Below are positions 61,923 through 64,000 of a stretch of DNA of 64,000 bases, in pieces. Position 1 is the stretch's first letter. Each line of letters starts with the position of its first letter. The notes below the pieces were generated by a model. It ran no database searches. It was given only the letters and a program-made list of their open reading frames with translations, and was not told where the DNA came from. Source of the DNA: Roseobacter sp. SK209-2-6 (GTDB lineage: Bacteria > Pseudomonadota > Alphaproteobacteria > Rhodobacterales > Rhodobacteraceae); NCBI RefSeq assembly GCF_000169455.1, contig NZ_AAYC01000007.1:1-64000 (forward strand). Direction: 5' to 3'. The position numbers were made by a program, and so were the translations under genes.

Positions 61923-63116
61923 ATGGGCTGGAAAACACTTGATGATATGGATCTGAACGGCAAACGCGTGCTGGTGCGCGTGGATATCAACGTGCCGCTG
62001 GTCGATGGCGTTGTCACAGACTCCACCCGGATCCGTCGGATCGCGCCAACTGTTCGCGATATTATCGCTGCAGGTGGTTTCCCGATCCTATTGGCCCATT
62101 TCGGCCGTCCCGGCGGGGAGCGACGCGAGAACCTCTCGCTGAACCAGCTGGTTCCTACCCTGGAGCGCGCTTTTGAAACCAAGGTACACTTTGCAGCAGA
62201 CTGCGTTGGTGCAGGTGCTAAGGAAGCGGCAGAAACACTGCAGCCTGGTGAGGTTCTGCTGTTGGAAAACACCCGTTTTCATGCGGCCGAGACAAAGAAC
62301 GACCCAGAACTTGCTGCAGGTATGGCAGCCCTGGGTGATGTCTACTGCAATGATGCTTTCTCTGCAGCCCATCGCGCCCATAGCTCAACCGAGGCCCTGG
62401 CGCGCCTCCTGCCCGCCTGTGCCGGTCGTCTGATGCAGGCAGAGCTGGAAGCCCTGGAAGCTGCCCTGGGCGCACCAGAGCGCCCGGTTACTGCTGTTGT
62501 TGGCGGTGCAAAGGTTTCCACCAAGCTGGAGCTTCTGGGCAATCTGATCGAGAAAGTGGATTACTTGGTCATCGGTGGCGGAATGGCCAACACCTTCCTG
62601 GTCGCCCAGGGCAAGAATGTCGGCGTCTCTCTTGCTGAACGGATCATGAAAGACACTGCTGCAGAGATCCTGGCCAAGGCTGACAGCACCGGCTGCAAGA
62701 TCATCCTGCCCAGCGACATTGTCGTCGCCAAGAAATTTGAGGCCCATACAGAGCATGAAGTTCTTTCCACAGAGAATTGCCCCGAAGATGGCATGATCCT
62801 CGATGCTGGTCCTGCCAGCGTGGAACAGATCATCTCTATCTTTGAAGAGAGCAAAACCCTGATCTGGAATGGCCCGCTGGGGGCGTTTGAACTGGAACCT
62901 TTTGATGCGGCCACAAATGCCGCAGCCCTGAAGGCTGCTGCCCTGACGCGCGCCGGGCTTTTGACCTCTGTTGCAGGTGGTGGGGATACGGTTGCCGCTC
63001 TGAATGCCTCCGGGGCTGCCGGGGATTTCACCTATATCTCCACCGCAGGCGGGGCGTTCCTGGAATGGATGGAAGGCAAAACGCTGCCTGGCGTTGCAGC
63101 ACTCGAACAGGCCTAA
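61923..63116 (+). CDS. pgk: Phosphoglycerate kinase
   Basis: A 397-residue glycolytic/gluconeogenic enzyme. N-terminal [12 protein letters not shown], the substrate loop [15 protein letters not shown], the hinge [15 protein letters not shown] and the nucleotide segment WNGPLGAFE are all present, as is the C-terminal [10 protein letters not shown]. It moves phosphate between 1,3-bisphosphoglycerate and ADP. The ATG at 61923 has GGAG upstream; the in-frame TTG at 61902 is rejected. Two T-tailed hairpins follow. Confidence 0.97.
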   Translation: MGWKTLDDMDLNGKRVLVRVDINVPLVDGVVTDSTRIRRIAPTVRDIIAAGGFPILLAHFGRPGGERRENLSLNQLVPTLERAFETKVHFAADCVGAGAKEAAETLQPGEVLLLENTRFHAAETKNDPELAAGMAALGDVYCNDAFSAAHRAHSSTEALARLLPACAGRLMQAELEALEAALGAPERPVTAVVGGAKVSTKLELLGNLIEKVDYLVIGGGMANTFLVAQGKNVGVSLAERIMKDTAAEILAKADSTGCKIILPSDIVVAKKFEAHTEHEVLSTENCPEDGMILDAGPASVEQIISIFEESKTLIWNGPLGAFELEPFDAATNAAALKAAALTRAGLLTSVAGGGDTVAALNASGAAGDFTYISTAGGAFLEWMEGKTLPGVAALEQA

Positions 63117-63214
63117 GACCCGCGATCTGCGGCGTTTTTTTCGGGACCTTACAGCGATGGATAAGCTGAAGTTTCCGATCGCCCCTCCGGGATGAATGTC
63201 TCTCGCTTTTGATT

Positions 63215-63248
63215 GCACCGCCTCTTTTGCCAGAGGCGGTGCTTTTTT
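63215..63248 (+). terminator. Intrinsic terminator after pgk
   Basis: GCACCGCCTCT (63215-63225) pairs perfectly with AGAGGCGGTGC (63232-63242), followed by TTTTTT. A weaker CCGC-GATCT-GCGG hairpin with a T-run lies at 63120-63141, just after the stop. Confidence 0.92.
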
Positions 63249-63276
63249 ATTGTGACCATGAAGTCTCTGTAATTCC

Positions 63277-63291
63277 TTAACAAATCCTTAA
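63277..63291. promoter_or_regulatory. CtrA-type site TTAA-N7-TTAA
   Basis: TTAACAAATCCTTAA matches the full alphaproteobacterial CtrA box and is followed by C, the preferred next base. It lies about 130 bp before the ftsB-like start, in a promoter-sized gap after the pgk terminator. Confidence 0.6.
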
Positions 63292-63419
63292 CGGTAAAAA
63301 AGTTGAACCTGTGGACAAAAAGGGATTCACAAAGCGATTCGCTTATGCGATAACATTGTCAGACGCTGGAACAACCGGCGCTACAATACAAAAAAGCAGT
63401 AACATACAGGCAACCCCAC

Positions 63420-63719
63420 GTGACCCGGAGCAACAGGTCTTCTCTAGGTGTTTTCACCTTTTTCGCTGTCGCTTTTGCGCTTAGCGCATATTTCACCTTT
63501 GCCGCTGTGCAGGGGGATTTCGGGTTGTTCAAAAGGGTCGAGATCCAGGCAGAATCCGAAGAGCTTCGCCTGGATCTCGCTCGACTGCAGGGGGAGATTT
63601 CCCAGATGGAAAACCTGACCCAACGCCTCTCTGATGACTACCTCGACCTGGATCTCCTGGATGAGCAAGCACGCTCTGTCCTTGGCCTGCTTCGCTCCGA
63701 CGAAATCGTCATCCACTAA
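63420..63719 (+). CDS. FtsB/DivIC-like septum formation initiator
   Basis: A 99-residue single-pass membrane protein: a short cytoplasmic start, one helix at about 10-30, then a coiled coil (residues 40-72, AESEELRLDLARLQGEISQM) and an acidic tail. This is the layout of the FtsB/DivIC cell-division proteins that join FtsL and FtsQ. The start is GTG at 63420. It lies between pgk and pdhA, an order I associate with roseobacters. Confidence 0.85.
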   Translation: MTRSNRSSLGVFTFFAVAFALSAYFTFAAVQGDFGLFKRVEIQAESEELRLDLARLQGEISQMENLTQRLSDDYLDLDLLDEQARSVLGLLRSDEIVIH

Positions 63720-63938
63720 GCCCTCTTCAGCACAATCCTTCTAGTTTGAATGGGCTGGTTGCGCCCATCCCGCCGCCGTGTCAGCATGCCTTACAGAATA
63801 CTGTGGGTTGCAGGAATTTTGCATCAACCCTGCGGTGATTTGCCACCGGATGAGAAAATCACTCGCCAGGTGACAGGAAATCACTTATGAAGTGGTTTAA
63901 TACTAAACTATCTAGCCTTCTAGGGGGAGCCCGCATCA

Positions 63939-64000
63939 ATGGCTGCTAGAAAAAGTACCAAGAAAACAAATGTCTCCGCAGATGAGCTGCTTCAGTTTTA
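63939..64000 (+). CDS. pdhA: Pyruvate dehydrogenase E1 alpha subunit, 5' end (partial)
   Basis: The ATG at 63939, after AGGGGGAG, opens a frame running off the window: MAARKSTKKTNVSADELLQF. This matches the N-terminus of alphaproteobacterial PdhA (Lys-rich start, then SADELL). With E1 beta and E2 it would convert pyruvate to acetyl-CoA, needing an E3 such as the LpdA encoded at 47.8 kb. Only 20 residues are visible, so the call rests on the start and gene order. Confidence 0.75.
   Translation, partial: MAARKSTKKTNVSADELLQF

Noticed and set aside
63310-63320. TGTGGACAA near the ftsB-like promoter as a DnaA box.
   Set aside because: It has one mismatch to the consensus, is isolated, and no other origin features are nearby.
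1-64000. CRISPR arrays, tRNA and rRNA genes.
   Set aside because: No regularly spaced repeats, cloverleaf-like sequences or rRNA blocks were seen by eye in the gene-free stretches; a tRNAscan run would be decisive for tRNAs.

Overview
The window looks like a chromosomal segment of an alphaproteobacterium of the Rhodobacterales, most likely the Roseobacter group. The basis is gene content recognised by eye, with no database search: two TRAP transporter systems, a choice-of-anchor/Hint-domain secreted protein, the order pgk - ftsB-like - pdhA, a bactofilin beside an M23 peptidase, and a TTAA-N7-TTAA CtrA-type site.

Region 1 (1-16.7 kb) is catabolic and transport accessory DNA. A leftward cluster (cupin, VOC, SDR-like, EamA exporter) diverges from a TakP-like TRAP system followed by a TetR regulator. 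After a membrane GGDEF protein and a decayed IS3-family element comes a second TRAP operon: GntR/FCD regulator divergent from Gfo/Idh oxidoreductase, DctP, DctQ, DctM and a QuiC-type 3-dehydroshikimate dehydratase fused to an HPPD-like domain. Together these suggest uptake and breakdown of quinate/shikimate-type compounds.

Region 2 (about 16.7-36.7 kb) is a mosaic island. Three nearly identical 1217-bp IS3-family elements (17671-18887 minus, 23646-24862 plus, 34613-35829 plus) bracket two cargo modules. Module A (18.9-23.6 kb) holds a truncated LysR gene, a fragment resembling HEAT-like proteins, an NAD-dependent epimerase, a radical SAM/SPASM protein and a NeuD/PglD-like acyltransferase fused to a carrier-protein domain. 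Module B (24.9-34.6 kb, visibly more A+T-rich) holds an RTX protein, a lipoprotein with a barrel-like secreted domain, a DUF3131 protein, a 1140-residue GH18-like/NodB deacetylase/GT2 synthase fusion and a small DUF995-like secreted protein. It reads as an exopolysaccharide or biofilm-matrix locus and is the best candidate here for an under-described system. Gene wreckage surrounds the ISs: LysR pieces, a possible SIR2-like C-terminus and a family of diverged noncoding repeats.

Region 3 (36.7-64 kb) is ordinary chromosome with dense genes: valine degradation (acyl-CoA dehydrogenase, 3-hydroxyisobutyryl-CoA hydrolase, mmsB), a Hint protein, an XRE regulator with a divergent membrane protein, uvrA, two MFS transporters, lpd, DUF924, queA, a large AsmA/YhdP-like protein, a bcp-like peroxiredoxin, DUF455, M23 peptidase plus bactofilin, two cyclophilins, pgk, an ftsB-like gene and the start of pdhA. 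Intrinsic terminators and several palindromic operator candidates are visible between these genes.
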